Shown: positions 49,179-60,149 of the stretch, piece after piece
How the letters are laid out: each line of letters starts with the position of its first letter
How positions within the stretch are numbered: position 1 is the first letter of the stretch
Origin: Elephas maximus indicus
Lineage: Eukaryota > Chordata > Mammalia > Proboscidea > Elephantidae
Assembly (NCBI RefSeq): GCF_024166365.1
Contig: NC_064819.1
Span: 207,601,293-207,665,292, forward strand
Direction of reading: 5' to 3'
Length of the DNA: 64,000 bases
Translations under genes and position numbers: made by a program
Notes under the pieces: model-generated
Seen by the model: only the letters and a program-made list of their open reading frames with translations
What the model was told of the DNA's origin: nothing
Databases searched by the model: none

Positions 49179-49844
49179 TATCATTAAAAACTTAGGAAAG
49201 AAAGAAAAGACCAAAGCGGATGTCAGAATAGACTCTGATACTTGCTCCATCTTCTATTTTTTCTATCTTTTTGAGGTGTCTTTTTTCACTCTGACATTCA
49301 TTAAAATCAACTATTGCAGTATAGTGAGCTTAGGATCACATTTTGGAATGGCTTTATCACAAAATGATAGGCAAAGTTTTTTTTAAAAAATACGCACATT
49401 TATTAATTTTATTATTATTCCTTTTTGCAAGCAGAAAGGGGTTTTATTGTTAATAAAAAATAATTATTTAAAAATACTGCTTATTTCATCTTTATCTTGT
49501 TGTTTTAAAATTTTTGTAATTTTAATGTTTTATATAATATAGTAATATAATACATTATAATTAATTAAAAAATATACACATACTGTGAATGCATGCTCAA
49601 AAATGTTTTTACAGATGGTATGAGAATTTTTTTTTTATGAGAATAAAAGCATTTGGAGTCTCATTTTTCACGTATTATGCTCTTTACAAATTGAACTTAC
49701 AGATTCATTTTTGTCTTCTGCCACTACTTGTATTATGGCCTCTTAAACTATGAAAACAGGAAGCCTTTTTGGTCTCCAGAACCCTTTACACTCTTAAAAA
49801 TATTGAAGACCCCAGAGAGCTTTTGTTTATGTAGTCTATATTTA

Positions 49845-50405
49845 CATTCGTTGTTGCTGTTGTTAGGTGCTGTTGAGTCATTTCCTACTCATTATGACCC
49901 TATGTACAAAAGAATGAAACACTGCCCAGTCCTGCACCATCCTCACAATTGTTGTTATGCTTGAGCCCATTGTTGTAGCCACTGTGTCAATACATCTTGT
50001 TGAGGGTTTCCTCTTTTTCACTAACCCTATACTTAACAAGTATGATGTCCTTTTCAAGGCATTGGCCCCTCCTGATAACATGTCCAAACTATGTGAAGTC
50101 CAGGATGGATTTGTTTGTTCTTCCGGCAGTCCACGGTGTCTTCAATGTTCTTTGCCAACACCATAATTCAAAGGCATGACTTCTTCAGTCTTCCTTATTC
50201 ATTGTCCTACTTTTGCATGCATATGAAGCCACTGAAAACACCCATGGCTTGTGTGAAGTGCACCTTAGTCCTCAAAGTGACATCATTGCTTTTGAACACT
50301 TTAAAGAGGTCTTTTGCAGCAGATTGCCCAGTGCAACGTGTGGTTTGATTTCTTGACTGCTGTTTCCATGGACATTGATTGTGGATCCAAGTAAAACAAA
50401 ATCCT
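49845..50405 (-). mobile_element. RTE-clade LINE, 5' truncated
   Basis: CGTTGTTGCTGTTGTTAGGT reversed terminus, GAGCCCATTGTTGTAGCCAC, CCTTATTCATTGTCCTACTT. Same region as the copy at 47890; about 560 bp. Confidence 0.9.
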
Positions 50406-50644
50406 AGAAATTAAAACTAAGAAGTCTTTAAAGCACAGAATATACAAGTAAACATTCCATTAGCTACCAGAACGATAATGTCATCACATGTCATGGAGCC
50501 TCTGGAAAACTCTACCCTACGCTTGTGAGAGACTGAGAGTGAAAAAGCAAATAACACTTTAGTATTGTCATGAAAATATTTTTTTACCTCAAGGAGGCCC
50601 TGAAGGTGTCTTAGGGAGCTGCATGGGCCTCCACTGACACTTTG

Positions 50645-50780
50645 AGAACTTCTGCTCTAGAACAATGATTCTTAACCAAGGTTTCCCACCTTCACATCAG
50701 AAATACCTGCAGAATGTTTTGAAAATACCCATGTCTGTGCCCCACCTCAGGCCAGGGATTTGGTGTACATGGTCAGGGAA
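50645..50780 (+). repeat. MER5-like element (old hAT MITE)
   Basis: AATGATTCTTAACCAAGGTT and CAGAAATACCTGCAG are diverged MER5-type blocks. Confidence 0.4.
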
Positions 50781-50867
50781 AGGGCCTGGGCAACTTTGCC
50801 CGCACTAAGCCCTTCCTTTCCTGATTGAGAAAAGCTTCTCTAAATAATGGTCTCTATGCTTGTTCAG

Positions 50868-51038
50868 GAAACCCTGGTGGCATAGTGGTTAAGTGCTACG
50901 GCTGCTCACCAAAGGGTCGGCAGTTCAAATCCACCAGGCACTCCTTGGAAACGCTGTGGGGCAGTTCTACTCTGTCCTACAGGGTCGCTGAGTCAGAATT
51001 GACTTGACGGCACTGGGTTTGGTTTTTTTTTTGGTTTA
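50868..51038 (+). mobile_element. AfroSINE, short subtype
   Basis: AACCCTGGTGGCATAGTGGT head, GGTCGGCAGTTCAAATCCAC B box, GAATTGACTTGACGGCACTG tail. Confidence 0.94.
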
Positions 51039-51129
51039 TACTTGTTCAACTGTGCATCCCCATCAGTAAGAATTTTTTGAGCATGTACTCTAATTACATG
51101 TATATTTATTTCTTTATAGACTATATGCT

Positions 51130-51469
51130 TGTTCTTAGTTGCCATTGAGTAGGTCCTCAACTCATGGCAACACCTTACACAACAGAACAAAATGCTGTCC
51201 GGTCATGCGACATCCCCGTGATTGGCTGCAGATAGAATCACAGTGATCCATAGGGTTTTCATTGGCTGATCTTTAGAAATAAATGACCAAGCCTTTCTTC
51301 ATAGTCTGCCTTAGTCTGGAAGCTCCCATGAAACCTGTTTAGCAGCCTAGCAACACACAAGCCTCCACTGACATAAGGGTTGTGGCTGCTTATAAGGTAT
51401 ACTGGCTGGAAATCAAACCCAGGTCTCCCCCATGGAAGGAGAGAATTCTACCACTGAACCACCAATGTC
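51130..51469 (-). mobile_element. tRNA-Gly-headed SINE, best copy
   Basis: On the - strand the head 51469-51401 is close to a whole tRNA-Gly: CATTGGTGGTTCAGTGGTAG (A box), a TCC anticodon position and CTGGGTTTGATTTCCAGCC (B box). The body then has CCCATGAAACC-type, CAGACTAAGGCAGACTATG and ATGAAAACCCTATGGATC blocks and an AfroSINE/RTE-like end near 51140. It is a retroposed element; the decayed acceptor stem and long body exclude a tRNA gene. Confidence 0.85.
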
Positions 51470-51498
51470 CTCAAATTTTATACAGATATTACTATATC

Positions 51499-51680
51499 AG
51501 AGCCCTGGTGGTGTAGTAGTTAAAAGCTATGGCAAGCTACGGCTGCTAACCAAAATGTTGGCTGTTCAAATCCACCGGCCACTCCTTGGAAACACTACGG
51601 GGCAGTTCTACTCTGTCCTATAGAGAGATTACAAGTAGGAGTCTACTCAATGGCAATGGGTTTGTTTGTTTGTTTTTCTT
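51499..51680 (+). mobile_element. AfroSINE, short subtype
   Basis: GAGCCCTGGTGGTGTAGTAG head with a small internal duplication (GCTATGGCAAGCTACGGCTG), tail AGGAGTCTACTCAATGGC. Confidence 0.92.
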
Positions 51681-52047
51681 TTTGGAGGGGGGTCATTACC
51701 ATATTAATGCATCCTATGCTTATAAACCATACAAAAGAAAAAAAGAGAGAGACAGAGAGATAAGAACTAAAATTAAAAAGTTCTACAATTTTTCTGCCAT
51801 GCCCCAATGATTCCTCTGCACATACCCCACTTTTGAATCAACGGCTGGAGAACATCTGCACATTTTCCTGCCTCTTTGCCTCTTCTTAGGAAGGCTTTCT
51901 GGATGTCCTTTCCATCTTCTACTTCCCCTCTCTCCCCTTTTGCTAGAATCTGCCAGACTTCCTGCCTTCTATTCCATATTTTCTTAGATGTCATGGAAAG
52001 AACTTGAAATTTTCTTAGAGATACTTAGGTTCACATCCTGGACCCAT

Positions 52048-52553
52048 TGTTGCTGTTTTTAGGTGACTTTGAGTTGGTTCTGACTCATAGTGACCCTATG
52101 TACAACAGAACGAAACACTGCCCAGTTCTGCATCATCCTCACTATAGGTGCTATGTCTGAGCCCACTGTTGCAGTTACTGTGTCAATACCTTTCATTGAA
52201 GGTCTTCCTCTTTCTCACTGATCTTCAACCTTACCAAGCATGATGTACTTCCAAGGGACTGGTCCCTCCTGATAACAGGTTCAAAGATGTGAGAGGAAGT
52301 CTCACCATCCTTGCTTCCAAGGAGCACTCTGGCTATACTTCTTCCGAGATAGACTTGTTCATTCTTCTGGCAGTCCATAGTATATTCAATATTCTTCACC
52401 AACACCATAATTCAAAGATGTCATTCTTCTTTGGTCTTCCTTATTCATTGTCCAGCTTTTGCATGCACATGAGGCAATTGAAAATATCATGGTTTGGGTC
52501 AGACACACCTTAGTCCTCAAACTGACATCTTTGCTTTTCAACACCTTAAAGTG
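52048..52553 (-). mobile_element. RTE-clade LINE, 3' segment of twin-primed copy
   Basis: TTGTTGCTGTTTTTAGGTGA reversed terminus through CTTTGCTTTTCAACACCTTA. Joined at about 52554 to a + oriented segment of the same family. Confidence 0.9.
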
Positions 52554-53240
52554 TTGGAAGCAGAGAATACCAGAAAGATGTTTACCTTTGTTTTATTGAC
52601 TATGTAAAGGCATTCAACTGTGTGTGCCATAACAAATTATGGATAACACTTCAGAGAATGGGAATTCCAGAACATTTAATTGTACTTATGCAGAAAATGT
52701 ACATGGACAAAGAGGCAGTAGTTCGAACAGAGCAGGGGGATGTCACGTGGTTTAGAAACAGGAAAGGTGTGTATCAGAGTTGTATCCTTTCACCATACCT
52801 ATTCCATCTGCACGCTGAGCAAATAATTTGAGAAACTAGACTACATGGAGAACATGGTATAATTGGAGGAAGACTTATTAACAGCCTGCAATATGCAGAT
52901 GACACAACCTTGCTTGCTGAAAGTAAGGAGGACTTGGAGCACTTACTAATGAAGATCAAAGGCTAAGCAGCCTTCAGTGTGGATTACGCCTCAACACAAA
53001 GACAACAAAAATCCTCTCAACTGGACCAATAAGCAACATCATGATAAACAAAGAAAAAATTGAAGTTGTAAAGAATTTCATTTTATGTAGATAGACAATC
53101 GACGCCCATGGAAGCAGCAGTCAAGAAATCAAAAGATATGTTGCATTGGGCAAATCTTCTGTAAAAGGCCTCTTTAAAGTGTTTAAAAGCAAAGATGTCA
53201 CTCTGAGGACAGAGGTACGCCTGACCCAAGGCTGGACTCA
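52554..53240 (+). mobile_element. RTE-clade LINE, inverted 5' segment of twin-primed copy
   Basis: The + strand encodes decayed reverse transcriptase: FTFVLLTM-like motif A remains, CHNKLWITLQRMGIPEHLIV, GVYQSCILSPYLFHLHAEQI, and YADD at 52892-52903. It ends at GTACGCCTGACCCAAGG, a position that overlaps the start of the - segment by roughly 60-70 nt of consensus. This is the layout expected of twin priming. Confidence 0.88.
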
Positions 53241-53377
53241 TTATCTGCTAGTTATCTAGGCTCATCTGTGAACCTCAGATTGCACATATGTAATGCTCAT
53301 TAATTTTTTTTTTTTTTTTAAATTAGGGAACTTCTTCCCCTCACCCTACCAGAAAAAGCTTTTTTCTATCAATAATT

Positions 53378-53550
53378 AATCTAATGGTTCTCAACCCTGG
53401 CTACATATTAGAATCATCTGGAGGGATTTTAAAAGGCTGGTCCCCAGGGATTCACATCTTTAGTCAGCCTGGGATCAGGCCCAGGTATTGGATTTTTTTT
53501 AAAGCTCAGGTGAATCTAATGTGCAGCCAGGGTTTGTAATCACTGGTAGG
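53378..53550. repeat. MER5A-like element
   Basis: TAATGGTTCTCAACCCTGGC at left and GGGTTTGTAATCACTGG at right are the inverted ends; TTAGAATCATCTGGAG and GGTGAATCTAATGTGCAGCC lie inside. It is an old non-autonomous hAT element. Confidence 0.8.
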
Positions 53551-53559
53551 CATAAGAAG

Positions 53560-53745
53560 GAGCACTGATGGTGCAGTGCTTAAAGTGATTGCTAACTGAA
53601 AGGTTGGCAGTTCAAAACCACCAGCTGCTCTGCAAGAGAAAGATGTGGCAGTCTGCTTCTGTAGAGATTTACAGCCTTGGAAACCCTACGGGGTCGCTAT
53701 GAGTAGGAATTGACTTGACGGCAGTGGGTTTGGTTTTGGTTGATA
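53560..53745 (+). mobile_element. AfroSINE, long subtype
   Basis: GGAGCACTGATGGTGCAGTG head, AGAAAGATGTGGCAGTCTGC middle, GGAATTGACTTGACGGCAGT tail. Confidence 0.95.
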
Positions 53746-53869
53746 AGTATAAGTGCTATTTTCACAGGGGCAATTAAGGGAAAGGGAAGACAATTACACT
53801 GGCCTTTGAAGACAGCCCTGAGAAGACTAGATTGTCATCATCTGGTGCACCCCACCCCCCCCCACTTGT

Positions 53870-54290
53870 CAGCATTTATTACCATCATGAATCCAGCTTA
53901 GGATAAAAGCAACTCCACCTCCCAGAAACAAAATCATATCAGCTAACTGTCCTGACAGAGACTGAGAAACCCCGAGAGTATGCCCCTGTAAACCCTTTTA
54001 GCTCAGTAATGAAGTCACTCCCAAGATTCACCCTTTAGCCAAAGATCAGACAGGCCCATAAAACAAAAAGAGACTCAAGGGGCACACCAGCCCAGCGGCA
54101 AGGACTGAAGGCAGGAGGGGACAGGAAAGCTGGTGATAGGGAACCCAAGGTCAAGAAGGGAGAGTGTTGATATGTCCTGGGATTGTTAACCAATGTCAAA
54201 AAACAGTATGTGTACTGTTTAGTGAGAAGCTAGTTTGTCCTATAAACCTTCATCTAAAGTACAATAAAAAAGTCATATTAACTAAGATGG
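53870..54290 (+). mobile_element. Probable L1 3' UTR end
   Basis: GGGAACCCAAGGTCAAGAAG, TTGTTAACCAATGTC and CTTCATCTAAAGTACAATAA with following A run. The last block resembles the reversed end of the L1 at 45690, so this is likely the 3' end of a + strand L1. Confidence 0.6.
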
Positions 54291-54757
54291 GAGAGATGTT
54301 ACTGCATTGATCTTTTATGTGAGAGCCAATAATTACCAAAGAAGTGTACACTCTTGCACACTCTGCTCGGTGCACCCCCTCCTCTTAGGCACACTCCTTG
54401 GGAATCCTTGTAATCAGGAGGCTGTGAGCCTGAGATTATTAGACCAAGGAAAGGTAGTGACAGAATACGTGTGATCCGTGCAGCCCTCTGCTTACTGGGG
54501 TATGTTTGTCTTCTTTCCTTACCCAGCAAGAGTCTCTCTGGGTACTGCCTCCACATACAGTGCTTGGAGGGCACTGCCAGCATCTGCCTTTTTGACTCTG
54601 TTCTTTGCTGCTCTGCTTTCAGCTCCTGATTGGCCCGCTTTCCTTTAATTGTGTCAACACCTTCAATTAGGCCACAGTCACTCTCTTCTGGTGACTCTGC
54701 ACCTTTCTGACCTGGTTTGCTTTCTAACTCTCATAGGAACATCTTATTTCCAAGTTA

Positions 54758-54847
54758 CCGTCTGGCACAAATGGTTAAGCACTGAGCTACTAACTGAAAG
54801 GCTGAAGGTTCTGATCTACCCAGAGGTGCCTTGAAAGAAATGCCTGG
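54758..54847 (+). mobile_element. AfroSINE, 5' half, split by LTR
   Basis: GTCTGGCACAAATGGTTAAG head and AAATGCCTGG; continues at 55374 after the LTR. Confidence 0.85.
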
Positions 54848-55373
54848 TGTCTTAGGCTGGGTTCTCTAGAGAAACGAGACCAGTAAAGCATATAAATATA
54901 TACAGAGAGAGAGAGAGAGATTTATATCAAGGAAATGACTCACATGATTGTAGAGGCTGGAATGTCCCAAATCTGTGGGTCAGGGTATAGGCTTCTGATT
55001 CACCTATCTGCAGGGTCTGGCAAACCCAAAATCAGCAGGTCATAGATCAAGGCTCTTGCTCACAGGCTGCGAAGATCACTGAATCCCAAGATCAACAGGC
55101 AAGACCTCAGGTAAGCTGCTAGCTCAAGTCCCAAGAACTGGAAGTCAGACGAACAGGAGCCAGCTGCAGAATCCATTGCAAGCAAAAAGCCCACGAGACT
55201 TGCCAGAATGTCTTCTTACATTTGATGCAGGCCACAAGCCCAAGGAAACTCCCTTTCAAACGAAAGGCTACTCACAGCAGATCCTATCATGGAGGTGATA
55301 ACAACATCATACAGCTGTCAAACCACTGAGAATCGTGGCCCAGCCGAGCTGACACACAACCTTAACCATCACA
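54848..55373 (-). mobile_element. Solo LTR inserted in AfroSINE
   Basis: 526 bp from TGTCTTAGGCTGGGTTCTCT to TTAACCATCACA, so TG...CA ends, flanked by the exact 5-bp duplication CCTGG at 54843-54847 and 55374-55378. It looks like a reversed MaLR/ERVL-type LTR, with a GA microsatellite near 54905. No internal retroviral genes. Confidence 0.85.
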
Positions 55374-55470
55374 CCTGGTAATCAACCAACCAAAAGATTA
55401 GGAGAAAAGTTCTACTCTGAAACACATGGGGTCACCATGAATAGGAATCAACTCAACCTGTTACTGGTGG
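55374..55470 (+). mobile_element. AfroSINE, 3' half, split by LTR
   Basis: Resumes with CCTGG (the target duplication) and ends CACCATGAATAGGAATCAAC in AfroSINE tail form. Confidence 0.85.
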
Positions 55471-55764
55471 ACCCTCTCCAGTTATTGCCTAAAAATCTTG
55501 AGTTAGGAGGTAATAATTGATAAGTCCTTAAAGTGTGTTGGAATGAGACTTGAACATTTTCAAATATTGTTATAGTACAATTAGTCTCCGACTTACCATG
55601 TATCAGTTATGACGAACTACACTTACAACCATCTGTTGTTTTATTTATTTATATTTTAACATCAGCAAATTACATGCTGCAACGTTGTATGTAGTACATA
55701 TTAATAGCAGGATTTTCAACATGAATGAATAGGCTTGTTTTGGAAAAGAATACCAGAACAGACC

Positions 55765-56257
55765 TGTCTTAGTCATTTAGTGCTGCTATAACAGAAATAC
55801 CACAAGTGGATGACGCTAACAAAGAGAAGTTTATTTCCTCACAGTAAAGTAGGATAAAAGTCCAAATTCAGGACATTAGCTCCAGGGAAAGGCTTTCTCT
55901 CACTGTCAACCTTCTCATCGCCCTGACTAGGAGTTTCTCTGTGCAGGGACCCCAGGGTCCAAAGGATGCTCTCTGATCCCTGCACTGCTTTCTTGGTGGT
56001 ATGAGATCCCCAACTCTCTGTTTCCCTTTTCTTTTATTTCTTGTAAGACAAAAGGTGGTATAGGCCACACCCCCGGGAAACTCTCTTTACATTGGATCAG
56101 GGATGTGACCTTAGTAAGGGTGCTAAAATCCCATCCTAATTCTCTTTAACCATAAAATTGTGATCACAAAATGGAGGACAACCACACAATACTGGGAATG
56201 ATGATCTGGCCACATTGATACACACATTTTGGGGGTAACATAATTCAATCCATGACA
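55765..56257 (-). mobile_element. Solo LTR, MaLR-type
   Basis: 493 bp beginning TGTCTTAGTCATTTAGTGCT and ending CAATCCATGACA, the reversed MaLR pattern ('TG..TTAGTC..TT..TGCTGCTATAA'). Flanks AGACC (55760-55764) and AGACA (56258-56262) are a 5-bp duplication with one mismatch. Confidence 0.82.
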
Positions 56258-56736
56258 AGACAGATATTCACAAAGAGATGAAGTCGATGCCTGGTTTCAA
56301 GACATTTAAAGACAAAATCATGCTGTATTTGACTTACATCAGAATGTATTTACGAGGGAGTCATTGGAATAGAACCCCATCCTAAGTCGTGGACTATGTG
56401 TACTTTATTATATTAAAAGTGACATCCAGCTACTGTTGATCCACATGGAAATCAAAGCAAGAAGAGACATTATTTACAGCATGAAGAAGCACTCACTACA
56501 AACACAAGCATAGATTTCCTAATTTTAATCCAGAAACGACTGCTAAGGGAAGGAGGGAAATAAATCTCTTTGTACTCCCTTCCCCTCATTGCCTTCAAAA
56601 TAGTACTCATCTAAGTATTTGAATATTCTAACATCTTCCAGCTCTATAATCCGGTGAAATTCTGCTCAGGGTTTCAGCCCTTGTCCCTGAAACCCTCCAG
56701 GTCCAGAACATTTCACATTCCCTCTCACCAATGGTT

Positions 56737-56959
56737 TAAACCAAACCAAACCCATTGCCATCGAGTCAATTCTGACTTATAGCAACCCTAGAGGACAGAG
56801 TAGAACTGCCCCCATAGGATTTCCAAGACTGTAATCTTCACAGAACCAGATTGCCACAACTTTCTCCTGTGGAGTGGCTGGTGGGTTCAGTGGTGGGTTT
56901 GAACCATCAGCCTTTCAGTTAGCAGCCAAGTGCTTAACCACTGTACCACCAGGGTTCCT
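56737..56959 (-). mobile_element. AfroSINE, long subtype
   Basis: AACCAAACCCATTGCCATCG reversed tail, GACTGTAATCTTCACAG, reversed head CACTGTACCACCAGGGTTCC. Confidence 0.95.
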
Positions 56960-57240
56960 CACCAACAGTTTAATGAAGATGAAATCAGTAAACACGTTGG
57001 TTGAATGCTGACCTGGTCTCACAAGTATTTAATATTTCTCTGTGAATTCCAGCTTTAGATTTTCCAGTAGAATAATGAGTCAGAAAATAGAAATAGCTGA
57101 CTTAATGATTTTCATGGTCATCATTAGAAAATTTTAACTTGAAATGACTAGATAGAAGCTCAGTGGTTATTTTTATCCCTTCTTGAGAATTTAAAGCCTT
57201 CATCGGGTTGTTGTTGTTGTTAGGTGCCATCGGGTCAGTT

Positions 57241-57632
57241 TCAACTCACAGTGGCCCTATGCACAACAGAATGAAACACTGCCTGGTCCTGAGCCATCCA
57301 TACAATCACTGTTATGCTTGAGCTCATTGTTGCAGCCACTGTGTCAATCCACCTCGTTGACCCTGTACTCTGCCAAGCATGATGTCCTTCTCCAGGGACT
57401 GATCCCTCCTGACAACATGTCCAAAGTATGTAAGACACAGTCTCACCATCCTTGCTTCTAAGGAGCATTCTGGTTGTACTTCTTCTAAGACAGATTTGTT
57501 CGTTCTTTTGGCAGTCCATGGTATATTCAATATTCTTTGGAAACACCACAATTCAAAGGCGTCAATTCTTCTTCGGTCTTCCTTATTCATTGTCCAGCTT
57601 TCACATGCATATGATGTGATTGAAAATACCAT
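57241..57632 (-). pseudogene. RTE C-terminal domain remnant
   Basis: Overlapping open frames share the known RTE C-terminal text: SYACESWTMNKEDRRRIDAF, CFQRILNIPWTAKRTNKSVL and LTYFGHVVRRDQSLEKDIML, then a frameshift to the terminal AATMSSSITVIVWMAQDQAV. Frames 57632-57324 and 57549-57241 represent the two sides of the frameshift. Confidence 0.85.
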
Positions 57633-57635
57633 GGC

Positions 57636-58247
57636 TTAGGTCAGGTACACCTTAGTCTTCAAGGTGACATCTTTGCTCAACACTTTAAAGAGGTCCTTTG
57701 CAGCAGATTTACCCAATGCAATGCGTCTTTTGATTTCTTGACTGCTGCTTCCATGGCTGTTGATTGTGGATCCAAGTAAAATGAAATCCTTGACAACTTC
57801 AATCTTTTCTCCGTTTATCATGATGTTGCTTATTGGTCCAGTTGTGAGGATTTTTGTTTTTTTCTTTATCTTGAGGTGCAATCCACACTGAAGACTGTGG
57901 TCTTTGATCTTCATTAGTAAGTGTTTCAAGTCCTCTTCACTTTCAGCAAGCAAGGTTGTGTCATCTGCATAACGCAGGTTGTTAATGAGTCTTCCTCCAA
58001 TCCTGATACCCCGTTCTTCTTCATATAGTCCAGCTTCTCATATTATTTGCTCAGCATACAGATTGAATAGGTATGGTGAAAGAATACAACCTTGACGCAC
58101 ACGTTTCCTGACTTTAAACCAGTCAGTATCCCCTTGTTCTGTCCGAACAACTGCCTCTTGATCTATGTAAAGGTTCTTCAAGAGCACCATTAAGTGTTCT
58201 GGAATTCCCATTCTTCTCAATGTTATCCATAATTTGTTATGATCCAC
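57636..58247 (-). pseudogene. RTE reverse transcriptase palm and thumb pieces
   Basis: Two broken frames: 58247-58038 (MDHNKLWITLRRMGIPEHLM ... RVRQGCILSPYLFNLYAEQI, RT block 4) and 57953-57636 (LAESEEDLKHLLMKIKDHSL ... IKRRIALGKSAAKDLFKVLS). The YADD active-site motif is intact at 57971-57960 but lies between the two open frames. Confidence 0.88.
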
Positions 58248-58364
58248 ACAGTCGAATGCCTTTGCATAGTCAATGAAACACAGGTAAACATCCTTCTGGT
58301 ATTCTCTGCTTTCACCCAGGATCCATCTGACATCAGCAACGATATCCCTGGTTCCACATCGTCT

Positions 58365-59147
58365 TCATAATCTGGCCTGAATTTCTGGCAGTTCCCTGTC
58401 AATATACTGCTGTAGCCGTTTTTGAATGATCTTCAGCAGAATTTTGCTTGCATGTGATATTACTGATATTGTTCTATAATTTCCACATTCAGTTGGATCA
58501 CCTTTCTTGGGAATAGGCACAAATATGGATCTCTTCCAGTCAGTTGGCCAGGAAGCTGTCTTCCATATTTCTTGGCACAGACGAGTGAGCACCTCCAGCA
58601 CTGCATCTGTTTGTTGAAACATCTCCATTGATATTCCATCAATTCCTGGAGCCTTGTTTTTCACCAATGCCTTCAGAGTAGCTTGGACTTCTTCCTTCAG
58701 TACCATCAGTTCCTGATCATATGCTACCTCTTGAAATGGTTGAACATCGACTAATTCTTTTTGGTATAATGACTCTGTGTATTTCTTCCATCTGCTTTTG
58801 ATGCTTCCAGAGTCGTTTAATATTTTCCCTATAGAATACTTCAGTATCGTAACTCGAGGCTTGAATTTTTTCTTCAGTTCTTTCAGCTTGAGAAACTCCA
58901 AGCCTGTTCTTCCCTTTTGGTTTTCCATCTCCAGCTCTTTGCACATGTCATCATAATACTTTACTTTGTCTTCTCGAGCTGCCCTTTGAAATCTTCTGTT
59001 CAGTTCTTTTACTTCATCACTTCTTCCTTTTGCTTTAGCAAGTTTTAGAGTCTCCTCTGACATCCATCTTGGTCTTTTCTTTCTTTCCTGTCTTTTCAGT
59101 GACCTCTTGCTTTCTTCATGTATGATGCCCTTGATGTCATTCCACAA
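58365..59147 (-). pseudogene. RTE reverse transcriptase N-terminal half (260 aa open frame)
   Basis: Linker and fingers of the reverse transcriptase. Visible are SRWKKYTESLYQKELVDVQP, VKNKAPGIDGISMEMFQQTD, WPTDWKRSIFVPIPKKGDPT and CGNYRTISVISHASKILLKI, RT blocks 0-2a of RTE elements, ending RELPEIQARL where a stop cuts the usual 'QAGFRRG' block. It is separated by one stop codon region from the endonuclease frame upstream; in an intact element both are one polyprotein. Motif A with its catalytic Asp lies further on, outside this frame. Confidence 0.92.
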
Positions 59148-59159
59148 CTCGTCTGGTCT

Positions 59160-60149
59160 TCAGTCACTAGTGTTCAATGTGTCAAATCTATCCTTCAGAT
59201 GGTCTCTAAATTCAGGTGGGATATACTCAAGGTCATATTTTGGCTCTCGTGGACTTGCTCTGATTTTCTTCAGTTTCAACTTGAACTTGCGTATGAGTAA
59301 TTGATGATCTGTTCCACAGTTGGCCCCTGGCCTTGTTCTGACTGATGATATCAAGCTTTTCCATTGTCTTTTTCCACAGATGTAGTCAATTTGATTTCTG
59401 TGTGTTCCATCTGGCGAGGCCCATGTGTGTAGTCGCCGTTTATGTTGGTGAAAGAAGGCATTTGCAATGAAGAAGTCATTGGTCTTGCAAAATTCTGTCA
59501 TTTGATCTCCGGCATTGTTTCTATCACCAAGGCCATATTTTCCAACGATTGATCCTTCTTTGTTTCCAACTTTTGCATTCCAATTGCCAGTAATCATCAA
59601 TGCATCTTGACTGCATGTTTGATCAATTTCAGAGTGCAGCAACTGATAAAAATCTTCTATTTCTTCATCTTTGGCCCTAGTGGTTGGTGTGTAAATTTGA
59701 ATAATAGTTGTATTAGCTGGTCTTCCTCGTAGGCGTATGGATATTATCCTATCATTGATAGCGTTGTACTTCAGGATAGATCTTGAAATGTTCTTTTTGA
59801 CAATGAATGCGACATCATTCCTCTTCAAGTTCTCATTCCCAGAGTAGTAGACTATATGATTGTCTGAATCAGAATGGCCAATACCAGTCCATTTCAGCTC
59901 ACTAATGCCTACGTTATCTATGTTTATGCGTACCATTTCATTTTCGACGATTTCCAATTTTCCTAGGTTCATACTTCGTACATTCCAGGTTCTGATCATT
60001 AATGGATGTTTGCAGCTGTTTCTTCTCATTTTGAGTTGTGCCACATCAGCAAATGAAGGTCCCAAAAGCTTTACTCCATCCACGTCATTAAGGTCAACTC
60101 TACTTTGAGGAGGCAGCTCTTCCCCAATCATTTTTTGAGTGCCTTCCAA
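59160..60149 (-). pseudogene. RTE endonuclease domain (329 aa open frame)
   Basis: An APE-type endonuclease that would nick the target site in LINE retrotransposition. Visible blocks, N to C: IRTWNVRSMNLGKLEIVENE, GISELKWTGIG (motif with the metal-binding Glu), IQIYTPTTRAKDEEIEDFYQ, MITGNWNAKVGNKEGSIVGK, then THRNQIDYICGKRQ and GTDHQLLIRKFKLKLK near the end. The usual GDWNAK/GDFNA motif reads GNWNAK, so an aspartate involved in catalysis appears lost, while the DH of TDHQLL is kept. The frame is open for 329 codons, and this start may lie in the original ORF rather than at its true ATG. Immediately downstream, after a stop, comes the RT frame at 59147. Confidence 0.9.

Noticed and set aside
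51401-51469. tRNA-Gly gene
   Set aside because: The stems are decayed and the sequence continues into a SINE body, and a second copy with the same body is at 22581-22654.
59107-59304. Small + strand frames opposite the RTE
   Set aside because: Antisense shadows of the RTE coding region.
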